The notes beneath the pieces are model-generated. The model was given only the letters and a program-made list of their open reading frames with translations. It did not search any database and was not told where the DNA came from. Shown here in pieces: positions 1 to 12,565 of a stretch of 64,000 nucleotides of DNA. A program made the position numbers and the translations under genes. The first letter of the stretch is position 1, and each line of letters starts with the position of its first letter. The stretch is from Aristolochia californica. Taxonomy: Eukaryota > Streptophyta > Magnoliopsida > Piperales > Aristolochiaceae. The DNA is taken from contig JARWKL010000015.1 in the NCBI GenBank assembly GCA_029961685.1, positions 15,126,801 through 15,190,800 on the forward strand, given 5' to 3'.

Positions 1-2505
1 AGTTACCAGAGCCAAACAACCCACTTTTTGTCTATCCTTAAAAATCACAGATACTTTTTGGAATTATTTCTCTATGATTTGTGCATATCCATTTTGGATG
101 TTCAAATTTTTTTTCACATGCAAACTTGAGTTTTCACTATCCCATTTTTCAAGTAAAGAAAGAAGATATAAGGCAAATAAATCGCAACAAAATTAAAATT
201 TTAGAGTCCATGTGTGCAAAAATATTTGAAAACTACAATAAATGTAATTGGAGAAAATTATTTCACGCACTAAAAATGAACTCCAAAGTTTTGTTATCCG
301 TGTTTATGAAATTCCACTAGTACAACCCTCTAATAATAGCTTGGTGGGATTTTATAGGAAAGAGACTTCTAACTGATCCTACCATTTTTTAAGTGTGGTG
401 GATATGCATGCCAGAAACATGTTGAGGATACAAGTGACCTAATGATAGAAAAATTCAAGGAGAAGAAAAAATTAAATTCTAAAGTTAACGGGTGGTTGGA
501 TATTTACCAAAGCCAAACAACCCACTTTTTTCCTATCTTTAAAAATCACAGATACTTTTTGGAATTATCTCTCTCAGCATTTGTGCATTTCCATTTTGGA
601 TGTTCAAATTTTTTTTCAGATCCAAACTTGAATTTTTACTCTCCCATTTTTCCCATAAACAAAAAAGATATAATGCAAATAGATCGCAACAAAATGAAAA
701 TTTTAGAGTTCATGTGTGCAAAAAAATTTGAAAACTATAATCAATGTAAGTGAAGAAAATTATTTCACGCACTAAAAATGGGCTTCAAAGTTTTGTTATC
801 CGTGTTTGGGAAATTCCACTAGTACAACCCCCGAATAATAGCTTGGAGAAATTTGATAGGAAAGAGACTTCTAACTGATCCTAACATGTTTTAAGTGTGG
901 TGGATATACATGCAAGAAACATGTTGAGAATGCAAGTGACCTAATGATCCAAAAATTTTGAGGAGTAGATAAAATTAAATTCTCAAGTTAACGTGTGGTT
1001 GGATATTTACCATAGCCAAACAACCCACTTTTTGTGTATCCTTAAAAATCTCATATACTTTTTGGAATTATATCTCTCAGCATTTGTGCATTTCCATTTT
1101 GGATGTTCAAATTTTTTTTCAGATCCCGACTTGAGTTTTCACTCTCCCATTTTTCTCATAAACAAAAAAGATATAAGGCAAACAAATTGGAACAAAATGA
1201 ATATTTTAGAGTTCATGTGTGCAAAAAAATTTGAAAACTATAATAAATGTAAGTGAAGAAAATTATTTAACGCACTAAAATTTAACTCCAATGTTTTATT
1301 ATCCATGTTTGGGAAATTCCTCTAGAACAACCCCCTAATAATAGCTCTTTGGAATTTTATAGGAAAGAGACTTCTAATTGATCCTGACATGTTTTAAATG
1401 TGGTGGATATGCATGCCAAAAACATGTTGAGGAAGCAAGAGACCTAATGATCCAAAAATTTCAAGGAGTAGAAAAAATTAAATTCTCAAGTTAACGTGTG
1501 GTTGGATATTAACCAGAGCTAAACAACCAACTTTTTGCCTATCCTTAAAAATCATAGATACTTTTTGGAATTATCTCTCTCAGCATTTGTCAATTACCAT
1601 TTTGGATGTTCAAATTTTTTTTCAGATCCCAACTTGAGTTTTCACTCTCCCATTTTTCTCGTAAACAAAAAAGATATAAGGCGAACAGATTGGAACAAAA
1701 TGAATATTTTACAGTTCATGTGTGCAAAAAAATTTGAAAACTATAATAAATGTAAGTGAGGAAAATTATTTCACGCACTAAAATTGAACTCCAATGTTTT
1801 GTTATCCATGTTTGGGAAATTCCTTTAGAACAACCCCCTAATAATAGCTTGGTTGAATTTTATAGGAAGGAGACACCTAACTGATCCTAACATGTTTTAA
1901 GTGTGGTGGATATGCATGCCAGAAACATGTTGAGGATGCAAGTGACCTAATGATCCAAAAATTTCAAGGAGTAGAAAAAATTAATTTCTGAAGTTAACGT
2001 GTAGTTGGATATTAACCTGAGCCAAACCACCCACTTTTTGCCTATCCTTAAAAATCACAGTTACCTTTTGGAATTATCTCTCTCAGCATTTGTGCATTAC
2101 AATTTTGGATGTTTAAATTTTTTTTCACATCCAAACTTGAGTTTTCACTGTCCCATTTTTCTCGTAAACAAAAAAGATATAAGGCAAATAGGTCGCAACA
2201 AAATGAAAATTTTACAGTTCATGTGTGGAAAAAAATTTCAAAACTATAATAAATGTAAGGGAAGAAAATTATTTCACGCACTAAATATGAACTCCAAAGT
2301 TTTGTTATCCATGTTTGGGAAATTCCACTAGTACAACCCCCTAATAAATGCTTGGTGGAATTTTATAGGAAAGAGACTTCTAACTGATCCTAAAATGTCT
2401 TAAATGTGGTGGATATGCATGCCAGAAATATGTTGAGGATGCAAGTGACCTAATGATCCAAAAATTTCAAGCAGTAGAAAAAATTAAATTCACAAGTTAA
2501 CATGT
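1..2505 (+). repeat. Arm A block A1: five near-regular 503-bp monomers
   Basis: Anchors fall at 494, 997, 1500, 2003 and 2506, exactly 503 bp apart by my count. The window opens inside a monomer a few bases after its anchor. Most of these monomers read GGATATTTACC or GGATATTAACC after the anchor, whereas monomers from 3.6 to 16.5 kb mostly read GGATACTTACC. They keep the AAAGTTTTGTTATCC motif that A3 has lost. Nothing else is present in this stretch. Confidence 0.9.
883..925. repeat. Representative 43-bp dyad in arm A
   Basis: AACATGTTT (883-891) and its exact reverse complement AAACATGTT (917-925) flank a 25-bp spacer with palindromic or near-palindromic ATGCATGC-like sequence (here ATACATGC). 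The same arrangement at the same spacing is seen in most arm A monomers and is the most obvious inverted repeat in the unit. It could form a hairpin or cruciform, or be a paired protein site. Function is unknown. Confidence 0.8.
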
Positions 2506-3109
2506 GGTTGGATATTTTAACTGAGCCAAAAAACCCACTTTTTGCGAATCCTAAAAAATCATAGATACTTTTTCGAATTATCTCTCTCAGTATTTGTGCA
2601 TTTCCTTTTTGGATGTTCAAATTTTTTTTCAGATCCAAACTTTGCCTATCCTTAAAAATCACTGATACTTTTTGGAATGATCTCTCTCAGCATTTGTGCA
2701 TTTCCATTTTGGATGTTCAATTTTTTTTTCAGATCCAAACTTGTGTTTTCACCCTCCCTTTTTTCTCGTAAACAAAAAAGATATAAGGCAAATAGATCGC
2801 AACAAAATAAAAATTTTAGAGTTCATGTGTGAAAAAAAATTTCAAAACTATAATAAATGTAAATGAAGAAAATTATTTCACTCACTAAATATCAACTCCA
2901 AAGTTTTGTTATCCATGTTTGGGAAATTCCACTAGTACAACCCCCTAATAATTGGTTGGTGGAATTTTATAGGAAAAAGACTTCTAACTGAACCTAACAT
3001 GTTTTAAGCATGGTGGATATGCATGCCAAAAACATGTTGAGGATGCAAGTAACCTAATGGTCCAAAAATTTCAAGGAGTAGAAAAAATTAAATTCTCAAG
3101 TTAACATGT
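2506..3109 (+). repeat. Over-long monomer (604 bp) with an internal out-of-register repeat
   Basis: The segment starting TTTGCGAATC at 2541 is repeated 100 bp later as TTTGCCTATC at 2641. The join is directly after CAGATCCAAAC near 2640. The two copies differ at roughly ten positions, so this is not a fresh duplication. The second copy (CACTGATAC, GGAATGATC, long T run) resembles the monomer type at 7716 more than its own first copy. That suggests a fusion of two different monomers out of register. Confidence 0.85.
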
Positions 3110-3806
3110 GGTTGGACACATACCAGAGCCAAACAACCCACTTTTTGCCTATCCTTAAAAATCATAGATATTTTTTTGAATTATCTCTCTCAGCATTTGT
3201 GCATTTCCATTTTGGATGTTCAAATTTTTTTTCAGATCCAAACTTGAGTTTTCACTCTCCAATTTTTCTCGTAAACAAAAAAGATAAAAGGCAAATAGAT
3301 AACAACAAAATGAAAATTTTAGAGTTCATGGGTGCAAAAAAATTTGAAAAATATAATAAATGTAAGTGAAGAAAATTATTTCACGCACAAAAAATGAACT
3401 CCAAAGTTTTGTTATCCATGTTTGGGAAATTCTACTAGTACAACCCCATAATAATACCTTGGTGGAATTTTATAGGAAAGAGACTTCTAACTGATCCTAA
3501 CATGTTTTAAATGTGGTGGATATGCATGCCAGAAACATGTTGAGGATGCAAGTGACCTAATGATCCAAAAATTTCAAGGAGTAAAAACACTTAAATTCTC
3601 AAGTTAACGTGTGGTTGGATACTTACCAGAGCCAAACAACCCACTTTTTGCCTATCCTTAAAAAGTACAGATACGAATTATCTCTCTCAGCATTTGTGCA
3701 TTTCCATTTTGGATGTTTAAAAAAATTTTTAGATCCAAACATGAGGTTTCACTCTCCCATTTTTCTCGAAAACAAAAAAGATATATGGCAAATAGATCGC
3801 AATAAA

Positions 3807-3982
3807 ATGAAAATTTAAGAGTTCAAGTGTGAAAAAAAATTTGAAAACTATAAAAAAAGTAAGTGAAGAAAATTATTTCACGCACTAAATATGAATGAAA
3901 ATTTAAGAGTTCAAGTGTGAAAAAAAATTTGAAAACTATAAAAAAAGTAAGTGAAGAAAATTATTTCACGCACTAAATATGA
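3807..3982 (+). repeat. Perfect 88-bp tandem duplication inside a monomer
   Basis: The segment starting ATGAAAATTTAAGAGTTC at 3807 is followed directly by a second copy at 3895, and I read the two 88-bp copies as identical. It makes the 3613 monomer about 586 bp long, a small deletion of about 7 bp near 3675 (CAGATACGAATTATC) partly offsetting it. Identity, against the usual several percent divergence between neighbours, points to a recent event or an assembly artefact. Confidence 0.93.
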
Positions 3983-5707
3983 ACTCCAAAGTTTTGTTAT
4001 CTATGTTTGGGAAATTACACTAGTGCAACCCCCTAATAATAGCTAGGTGGAATTTTATAGGAAAGAGACTTCTAACTGATCCTAACATGTTTTAAGTGTT
4101 GTGGATATGCACGCAAGAAACATTTTGAGGATGCATGTGACCAAATCATCCCAAAATTTCAAGGAGTAGAAAGAATTAAATTCTCAAGTTAACGTGTGGT
4201 TGGATACTTACCAGAGCCAAACAACACTCTTTTTGCCAATCCTTAAAAAACACATATACCTTTTAGGAATTATCTCTCTCAGCATTTGTACATTTCCATT
4301 TTAGATGTTTAAATTTTTTTTCAGATCCAAACATGAGGTTTCACTCTCCCACTTTTCTCGTAAACAAAAAAGATATATGGCAAATATATCTCAACAAAAT
4401 GAAAATTTTAGAGTTCATGTGTGCAAAAAAAATTGAAAACTATAATAAAAGTAAGTGAAGAAAATTATTTCACCCACTAAATATGAACTCCAAAGTTTTG
4501 CTCTCCTTGTTTGGGAAATTCCACTAGTACAACCCCCTAATAGCAACTTGGTGGAATTTTATAGGAAAGAGACTTCTAACTGAACCTAACATGTTTTACG
4601 CGTGGTGGATATGCATGCCAGAAACATGTTGAGGATGCAAGTAACCTAATGATCCAAAAATTTCAAGGAGTAGAAAAAAATTAAATTCTCAAGTTAACAT
4701 GTGGTTGGACACATACCAGACCCAAACAACCTACTTTTTGCCTATCCTTAAAAATCATAGATACTTTTTGGAATTATCTCTCTCAGCATTTGAGCATTTC
4801 CATTTTGGATGTTCAAATTTTTTTTGAGATCCAAACTTGAGTTTTCACTCTCCCATTTTTCTTGTAAACAAAAAAGATATAAGGCAAATAGATAACAACA
4901 AAATGAAAATTTTAGAGTTCATGTGTGCAAAAAATTGAAAAATATAATAAATGTAAGTGAAGAAAATTATTTCACGCACAAAAAGTGAACTCCAAAGTTT
5001 AGTTATCCATGTTTGTGAAATTCTACTAGTGCAACCCCATAATAATACCTTGGTGGAATTTTATAGGAAGGAGAGTTCTAACTGATCCTAACATGTTTTA
5101 AATTTGGTGGATATGCATGCCAGAAACATGTTGTGGATGCAAGTGACCTAATGATCCAAAAATTTCAAGGAGTAGAAAAACTTAAATTCTCAAGTTAACG
5201 TGTGGTTGGATACTTACCAGAGCCAAACAACCCACTTTTTGCCTATCCTTAAAAAACACAGATACTTTTTGGAATTATCTCTCTCAGCATTTGTGCATTT
5301 CCATTTTGGATGTTTAATATCTTTTTCAGATCCAAACATGAGGTTTAACTCTCCCATTTTTCTAATAAACAAAAAAGATAAAAGGCAAATAGATCGCAAT
5401 AAAATGAAAATTTTAGAGTTCATGTGTGCAAAAAAATTTGAAAACTTTTAATAAAAGTAAGTGAAGAAAATTATTTCATGCACTAAATACGAACTGCAAA
5501 GTTTTTTTATCCTTGTTTGGGAAATTCCACTAGTACAACCCCTTAATAATAGCTTGGTGGAATTTTATAGGAAAGAGACTTCAAACTAATCCTAACATGT
5601 TTTAAGTGTTGTGGATATGCATGCAAGAAACATGTTGAGGATGCAAGTGACCTAATGATCCAAAAAATTCAAGGAGTAGAAAAAATTAAATTCTCAAGTT
5701 CACGTGT

Positions 5708-6713
5708 GGTTGGATACTTACCAGAGCCAAACAACCCACTTTTTGCCTATCCTTAAAAAACACAGATACTTTTTAGGAATTGTCTCTCTCAGCATTTGTA
5801 CATTTCAATTTTGGATGTTTTAATTTTTTTTCAAATCCAAACATGAGGTTTCACTCTCCCATTTTTCTCGTAAACAAAAAAGATATAAGGCAAATAGATC
5901 GCAACAAAATGAAAATTTATGAGTTCATGTGTGCAAAAAAATTTGAAAACTATAATAAATGTAAGTGAAGAAATTTATTTCACTCACTAAATATGAACTC
6001 CAAAGTTTTGTTATCCATATTTGGAAATTCCACTAGTACAACCCCCTAATAATAGCTTGGTGGAATTTTATAGGAAAAAGACTTTTAACTGATCCTAACA
6101 TGTTTTAAGTGTGGGGGATATGCAAGCCAGAAACATGTTGAGGATGCAAGTGACCTAATGATCCCAAAATTTCAAGGAGTAGAAAAAAATAAATTCTCAA
6201 GTTAACTTGTGGTTGGATACTTACCTGAGCCAAACAACCCACTTTTTTCCTATCCTTCAAAAACACAGATACTTTTTAGGAATTGTCTCTCTCAGCATTT
6301 GTACATTTCCATTTTGGATGTTTAAATTTTTTTTCAGATCCAAACATGAGGTTTCACTCTCCCATTTTTCTCGTAAACAAAAAAGATATAAGGCAAATAG
6401 ATCGCAACAAAATGAAAATTTATGAGTTCATGTGTGCTAAAAAATTTGAAAACTATAATAAATGTAAGTGAAGAAAATTATTTCACTCACTAAATATGAA
6501 CTCCAAATTCTTGTTATCCATGTTTGGAAATTCCACTAGTACAACCCCCTAATAATAGCTTGGTGGAATTTTATAGGAAAGAGACTTTTAACTGATCCTA
6601 ACATGTTTTAAGTGTGGTGGATATGCAAGCCAGAACCATGTTGAGGATGCAAGTGACCTAATGATCCAAAAATTTCAAGGAGTAGAAAAACTTAAATTCT
6701 CAAGTTAACGTGT
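5708..6713 (+). repeat. Adjacent near-identical Y2 monomer pair
   Basis: The monomers anchored at 5708 and 6211 share private variants: GGAATTGTCTCTC, TTTGTACATTTC, AAAATTTATGAGTTC and TTTGGAAATTCC (one G short). They differ at only a scatter of sites over 503 bp, so one probably arose by recent duplication of the other. Confidence 0.8.
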
Positions 6714-7216
6714 GGTTGGATACTTACCGGAGCCAAACAACCCACTTTTTGCCTATCCTTAAAAAACACAGATACTTTTTGGAATTATCTCGCTCAGCAT
6801 TTGTGCATTTCCATTTTGGATGTTTAAAATCTTTTTCAGATCCAAACATGAGGTTTCACTCTCCCATTTTTCTCATAAACAAAAAAGATATAAGGCAAAT
6901 AGATCGCAATAAAATGAAAATTTTAGAGTTCAAGGGTGCAAAAAAATTTGAAAACTATAATAAAACTAAGGGAAGAAAATTATTTCAGGCACTAAATATG
7001 AACTGAAAAGTTTTTTTATCCTTGTTTTGGAAATTCCACTTGTACAACCCCCTAATAATAGCTTGGTGGAATTTTATAGGAAAGTGACTTCTAACAAATC
7101 CTAACATGTTTTAAGTGTTGTGGATATGCATGCAAGAAACATGTTGAGGATGCAAGTGACCTAATGATCCCAAAATTTCAAGGAGTAGAAAAAATTAAAT
7201 TCTCAAGTTAACGTGT

Positions 7217-10200
7217 GGTTGGACACATACCAGAGCCAAACAACCCACTTTTTGCCTATCCTTAAAAATCACAGATACTTTTTGGTATTATCTCTCTCAG
7301 CATTTGTGCATTTCCATTTTGCATGTTCAAATTTTTTTCCCGATCCAAACTTGAGTTTTCACTCTCCAATTTTTCTCGTAAACAAAAAAGATATAAGGCA
7401 AATAGAAAACCATTTAAAATTTAAGAGTTCATGTGTGCAAAAAAGTTTTAAAACTATTATAAATGTAAGTGAAGAAAATTATTTCACGCACTATAAATGA
7501 ACTCCAAAGTTTTTTTATCCATGTTTGGGAAATTCTACTAGTACAACCCCCTAATAATAGCTTGGTGGAATTTTATAGGAAAGAGACTTCTAACTGATCC
7601 TAACATGTTTTAAGTTTGGTGGATTTGCTTGCCAGAAACATGTTTAGGATGCAAGTGACCTAATGATCCAAAAATTTCAAGGAGTCGAAAAAATTATAAT
7701 CTCAAGTTAACTTGTGGTTGGATACTTTCCAGAGCTAAACAACACACTTTTTGCCTATCCTTAAAAATCACTGATACTTTTTGGAATGATCTCTCTCAGT
7801 ATTTCTGCATTTCCATTTTGGATGTTCAATTTTTTTTTCTGATCCAAACTTGAGTTTTTACTCTCCCATTTTTCTCGTAAAAAAAAAAAGATATGAGGCA
7901 AACAGATCGCAAAAAAATAAAAATTTGAAAACTATAATAAATGTAATTGAAGAAAATTATTTCACGCACTAAATATGAACTCCAAAGTTTTGTTATCCAT
8001 GTTTGGGAAATTCCACTAGTTCAACCCCCTAATAATAGCTTAGTGGAATTTTATAGGAAAGTGACTTCTAACTGATCCTAACATGTTTTAAGTGTGGTGG
8101 ATATGCATGCCAGAAACATGTTGAGGATGCAAGTAACCTAATGATCCAAAAATTTCACGGTGTACAAAAAATTAAATTCTCAAGTTAACACGTTTTGTTG
8201 GATACTTACTAGACCCAAACAACCCACTTTTTGCCTATCCTTAAAAACCACAGATACTTTTTGGAATTATCTCTCTCAGCATTTGTGCATTTCCATTTTG
8301 GATGTTAAATTTTTTTTCAAATCCAAACTTGTCCCACTTTTCTCGTCAATGAAAATTTAGATATGATAAATGTAAGTGAAGAAAATAATTTCTCGCACTA
8401 AAAATGAACACCAAAGTTTTGTTATCAGTGTTTGGGAAATTTCACTAGTACAACCCCTAATAGCTCTGTGGAATTTTATGGGAAGAGACTTCTAACTGAT
8501 CCTAACATGTTTTAAATGTGGTGGATATGCATGCCAGAAAGATGTTGAGGATGCAAGTGACCTAATGATCCAAAAATTTCTAGGAGTTGAAAAAATTAAA
8601 TTCTCAAGTTTACATGTGGTTGGATACTTACCAGAGCCAAACAACCCACTTTTTCCCTATCCTTGAAAATCACAGATACTTTTTGGAAATATCTCTCTCA
8701 GCGTTTGTGCATTTCCATTTTGGATCTACAAATTTTTTTTCAGATCCAAACTTGAGTTTTCACTCTCCCATTTTTCTCGTAAACAATAAAGATAAAAGGC
8801 AAATAAATAACAACAAAATGAAAATTTTAGAGTTCAAGTGTGCAAAAAAATTTGAAAAATATAATAAATGTAAGTGAAGAAAATTATTTCATGCACAAAA
8901 AATGAACTCCAAAGTTTTGTTATCCATGTTTGGGAAATTCTACTAGTACTACCCCATAATAATAGCTTGGTGGAATTTTATAGGAAAGAGACTTCTAACT
9001 GATCCTAACATATTTTAAATGTAGTGGATATGCAACCCAGAAGTATGTTGAGGATGCAAGAGACCTAATGATCCAAAAATTTCAAGGAGTAGAAAAAATT
9101 AAATTCTCAAGTTAACGTGTGGTTGGATACTTACCAGAGCCAAAAAACCCACTTTTTGCCAATCCTTAAAAAACACAGATACTTTTTGGAATTATCTCTC
9201 TCAGGATTTGTGCATTTCCATTTTGGATGTTTAAAATCTTTTTCAGATCCAAACATGATGTTTCACTCTCCCATTTTTCTCATAAACAAATAAGATATAA
9301 AGCAAATAGATAGCAATAAAATGAAAATTTTAGAGTTCATGTGTGCAAAAAAATTTGAAAACTATAATAAAATTAAGTGAACAAAATTATTTCACGCACT
9401 AAATATGAACTCCAAATTTTTGTTATCCTTGTTAGGAAAATTTGACTAGTACAACCCCCTAATAATAGCTTGGTGGAATTTTATAGGAAAGAGACTTCTA
9501 AGTCATCCTAAAATGTTTTAAGTGTTGTGGAAATGCATGCATGAAACATGTTGAGGATGCAAGTGACCTAATGATCCCAAAATTTCAAGGAGTAGAAAGA
9601 ATTAAATTCTCAAGTTAACGTGTGGTTGGATACTTACCAGAGCCAAACAACCCACTCTTTGCCAATCCTTAAAAAACATAGATACTTTTTAGGAATTATC
9701 TCTCCCAGCATTTGTGTATTTCCATTTTGGATGTTTAAAATCTTTTCCAGATCCAAACAAGAGGTTTCGCTCTCCCCTTTTTCTCGTAAACGAAAAAGAT
9801 ATAAGGCAAATAGATCGCAATAAAATGAAAATTTTAGAGTTCATGTGTGCCAAAAAATTTGAAAACTATAATTAAAGTTAGTGCAGAAAATTATTTCACG
9901 CACTAAATATGAACTCCAAAATTTTTTTATCCTTGTTTTGGAAATTCCACTACTACAACCCCCTAATAATATCTTGGTGGAATTTTATAGGAAAGAGACT
10001 TCTAACTGATCCTAACATGTTTTAAGTGTTGTGGATATGCATGCAAGAAACATGTTGAGGAAGTTAGTGACCTAATGATCCCAAAATTTCAAGGAGTAGA
10101 AAAAATTAAATTCTCAAGTTAACGTGTGGTTGGATACTTACCAGAGCCAAACAACCCACTTTTTGCCTATCCTTAAAAAACACAGATACTTTTTAGGAAT

Positions 10201-10630
10201 TATCTCTCTCAGCATTTGTACATTTCCATTTTGGATGTTTTAATTTTTTTTTCAGAACCAAACTTGAGGTTTCACACTCCCATTTTTCTCGTAAAAAAAA
10301 GATATAAGGCAAATAGATCGCAACAAAATGAAAATTTAAGATTTCAAGTGTGCAAAAAAATTTGAAATATATAATAAATGTAAGTGTAGAAAATTATTTC
10401 ACTCACTAAATATGAACTCCAAAGTTTTGTTATCCATGTTTGGGAAATTCCACTAGTACAACCCCTTAATAATAGCTTGGTGGAATTTTATAGGAAAGAG
10501 ACTTCTAACTGATCCTAACATGTTTTAATCGTGGTGGATATGCATACCAGAAACATGTTGAGGATGCAAGTGACCTAATGATCCAAAAATTTGAAGGACT
10601 AGATAAAATTAAATTCTCAAGTTAACATGT
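7217..10630 (+). repeat. Seven-monomer higher-order repeat, first copy (X-Z-S-W-Y1-Y1'-Y2)
   Basis: Anchors are 7217, 7716, 8196, 8618, 9121, 9624 and 10128. X has GGACACATACC and GGTATTATC. Z has CACTGATAC with GGAATGATC. S is the short monomer. W has GGAAATATC and GGATCTAC/GGATCTTC. The Y types carry CATGATG/CAAGAGG variants with AAATCTTTTCCAG or AGGAATTATC. The X-Z-S-W order recurs from 10,631, giving a higher-order period of 3,414 bp. Confidence 0.78.
8196..8617 (+). repeat. Short monomer S1 (422 bp) with arm-B sequence
   Basis: The monomer reads CAAATCCAAACTTGTCCCAC, then TTTTCTCGTCAATGAAAATT, then jumps to GATATGATAAATGTAAG. It has ACCCCTAATAGC and GTTTTAAATGTGGTGG. The TTGTCCCACTTTTCTCG join, the short ACCCCTAATAGC and the AAATG variant are all arm-B diagnostic states. 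A further loss of about 50 bp around the CTCGTCAATG and TTAGATATGATAAATG joins is private to the S type. Confidence 0.87.
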
Positions 10631-12565
10631 GGTCTGACACATACCAGAGCAAAACAACCCAGTTTTTGCCTATCCTTAAAAATCACAGATACTTTTTGGT
10701 ATTATCTCTCTTAGCATTTGTGCATTTCCATTTTGGATATTCAAATTTTTTTTCAGATCCAAACTTGAGTTTTCACTCTCCTATTTTTCTCGTAAATAAA
10801 AAGATATAAGGCAAATAAAAAAGAACAAAATGAAAATTTTAGAGTTCACGTGTGCAAAAAACTTTGAAAACTATAATAAATGTAAGTGAAGAAAATTATT
10901 TCACGCACTATAAATGAACTCCAAAGTTTTTTTATCCACGTTTGTGAAATTCCACTAGTAAAACCCCCTAATAATAGATTGGTGGAATTTTATAGGAAAT
11001 TGACTTCTAACTGATCCTAACAAGTTTTAAGTTTTGTGGATTTGCATGCCATAAACATGTTTAGGATGCAAGTGACCTAATGATCCAAAAATTTCAAGGA
11101 GTAGAAAAAATTATAATCTCAACTTAACTTGTGGTTGGATACTTTCTAGAGCCAAACAACACACTTTTTGCCTATCCTTAAAAATCACTGATACTTTTGG
11201 GAATGATCTCTCTCTACATTTCTTCATTTTCAATTTGGATGTACAATTTTTTTTTCAGATCCAAACTTGAGTTTTCACTCTCTCATTTTTCTCGTAAACA
11301 AAAAAGATATAAGGCAAATAGATCACAACAAAATGATAATTTTAGAGTTCCTGTGTGCAAAAAAATTTTAAAAATATAATAAATGTAATTGAAGAAAATT
11401 ATTTCATGCACTAAATATGAACTCCAAAGTTTTGTTATCCATGTTTGGGAAATTCCACTAGTACAACCCCCTAATAATAGATTGGTGGAATTTTATAGGA
11501 AAGAGACTTGTAACTGATCCTAACATGTTTTAAGTGTGGTGGATATGCATGCCAGAAACAAGTTGAGGATGCAAGTAACCTAATGATCCAAAAATTTCAC
11601 GGTGTAGAAAAAATTAAATTCTCAAGTTAACACGTGTGGTTGGATACTTATCAGACCCTAACAACCCACTTTTTGTCTAACCTTAAAAATCACAGATACT
11701 TTTTGGAATTGTCTCTCTCAGCATTTGTGCATTTCCATTTTGGATGTTCAATTTTTTTGCAAATCCACACTTGTCCCACTTTTCTCGTCAATGAAAATTT
11801 AGATATGATAAATGTAAGTGAAGAAAATAATTTCTCGCACTAAAAATGAACACCAAAGTTTTGTTATCCATGTTTGGGAAATTCCACTAGTATTACCCCT
11901 AATAGCTCTGTGAAATTTTATGGGAAAGAGAATTCTAACTGATCCTAACATGTTTTAAATGTGGTGGATATGCATGCCAGAAAGATGTTGAGGATGCAAG
12001 TGACCTTATGATCCAAATATTTCTAGGAGTTGAAAAAATTAAATTCTCAAGTTAACGTGTGGTTGGATACTTACCAGAACCAAACAACCCAATTTTTCCC
12101 TATCCTTAAAAATCACAAATACTTTTTGGAAATATCTCTCTCAGCATTTGTGCAGTTCCATTTTGGATCTTCAAATTGTTTTCCAAATGCAAACTTGAGT
12201 TTTCACTCTCCCATTTTTCTCGTAAATAAAAAAGATATAAGGCAAATAGATAACGTCGAAATAAAAATTTTAGAGTTCATGTGTGCCAAAAAATTTCAAA
12301 AATATAATAAATGTAAGTGAAGAAAATTATTTCACACACTAAAAATTAAATCCAAAGTTTTGTTTTCCATGTTTGGGAAATTCCACTAGTATAACCCCCT
12401 AATAATAGCTTGGTGGAATTTTATGGGAAAGAGATTTCTAACTGATCCTAACAAGTTTTAAGTGTGGTGGATTTGCATGCCAGAAAGATGTTTTGGATGC
12501 AAGTGACCTAATGAACCAAAAAATTCAAGGAGTAGAAAAAATTAAATTCTCAAGTTGACACGTGT
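10631..12565 (+). repeat. Higher-order repeat, second partial copy (X-Z-S-W)
   Basis: Anchors 10631, 11133, 11638 and 12061 reproduce, in order, the diagnostic variants of the monomers at 7217, 7716, 8196 and 8618. X has GTATTATCTC, Z has CACTGATAC and GGAATGATC, S is about 423 bp, and W has GGAAATATC and GGATCTTC. The copy then diverges into the S-W-V trimer pattern. Confidence 0.78.
11638..12060 (+). repeat. Short monomer S2 (423 bp) with arm-B sequence
   Basis: It shares with S1 the joins CTTGTCCCACTTTTCTCG, CTCGTCAATGAAAATTTAG and ATATGATAAATG, and ACCCCTAATAGCTCTGTG. The T run before the join is reduced (TTTTTTTGCAAATCCACAC). The shared private deletions show that S1, S2 and S3 descend from one hybrid monomer. 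Confidence 0.87.

Larger units (their letters stand above)
3110..7216 (+). repeat. Arm A block with X, Y1 and Y2 monomer types
   Basis: Anchors are 3110, 3613, 4198, 4703, 5204, 5708, 6211 and 6714. Type X (3110, 4703) reads GGACACATACC after the anchor and CAAATAGATAACAACAAAA in the middle. Type Y reads CAAACATGAGGTTTCAC or close variants. Y1 (3613 approximately, 5204, 6714) has TTTAAAATCTTTTTCAGATC or a relative of it. Y2 (4198, 5708, 6211) has TTTTTAGGAATT and GCATTTGTACATTTC. The order X-Y1-Y2-X-Y1-Y2-Y2-Y1 suggests an irregular three-monomer higher-order unit. Confidence 0.75.

Noticed and set aside
993..1256. Open frame translated as an 87-residue protein starting MWLDIYHSQTTHF, with dozens of relatives in both arms
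   Set aside because: It is a piece of the satellite monomer. The start is usually GTG in a eukaryote-like sequence, copies are broken by stops and indels, and reading length tracks the monomer rather than any protein family. No domain is recognisable.
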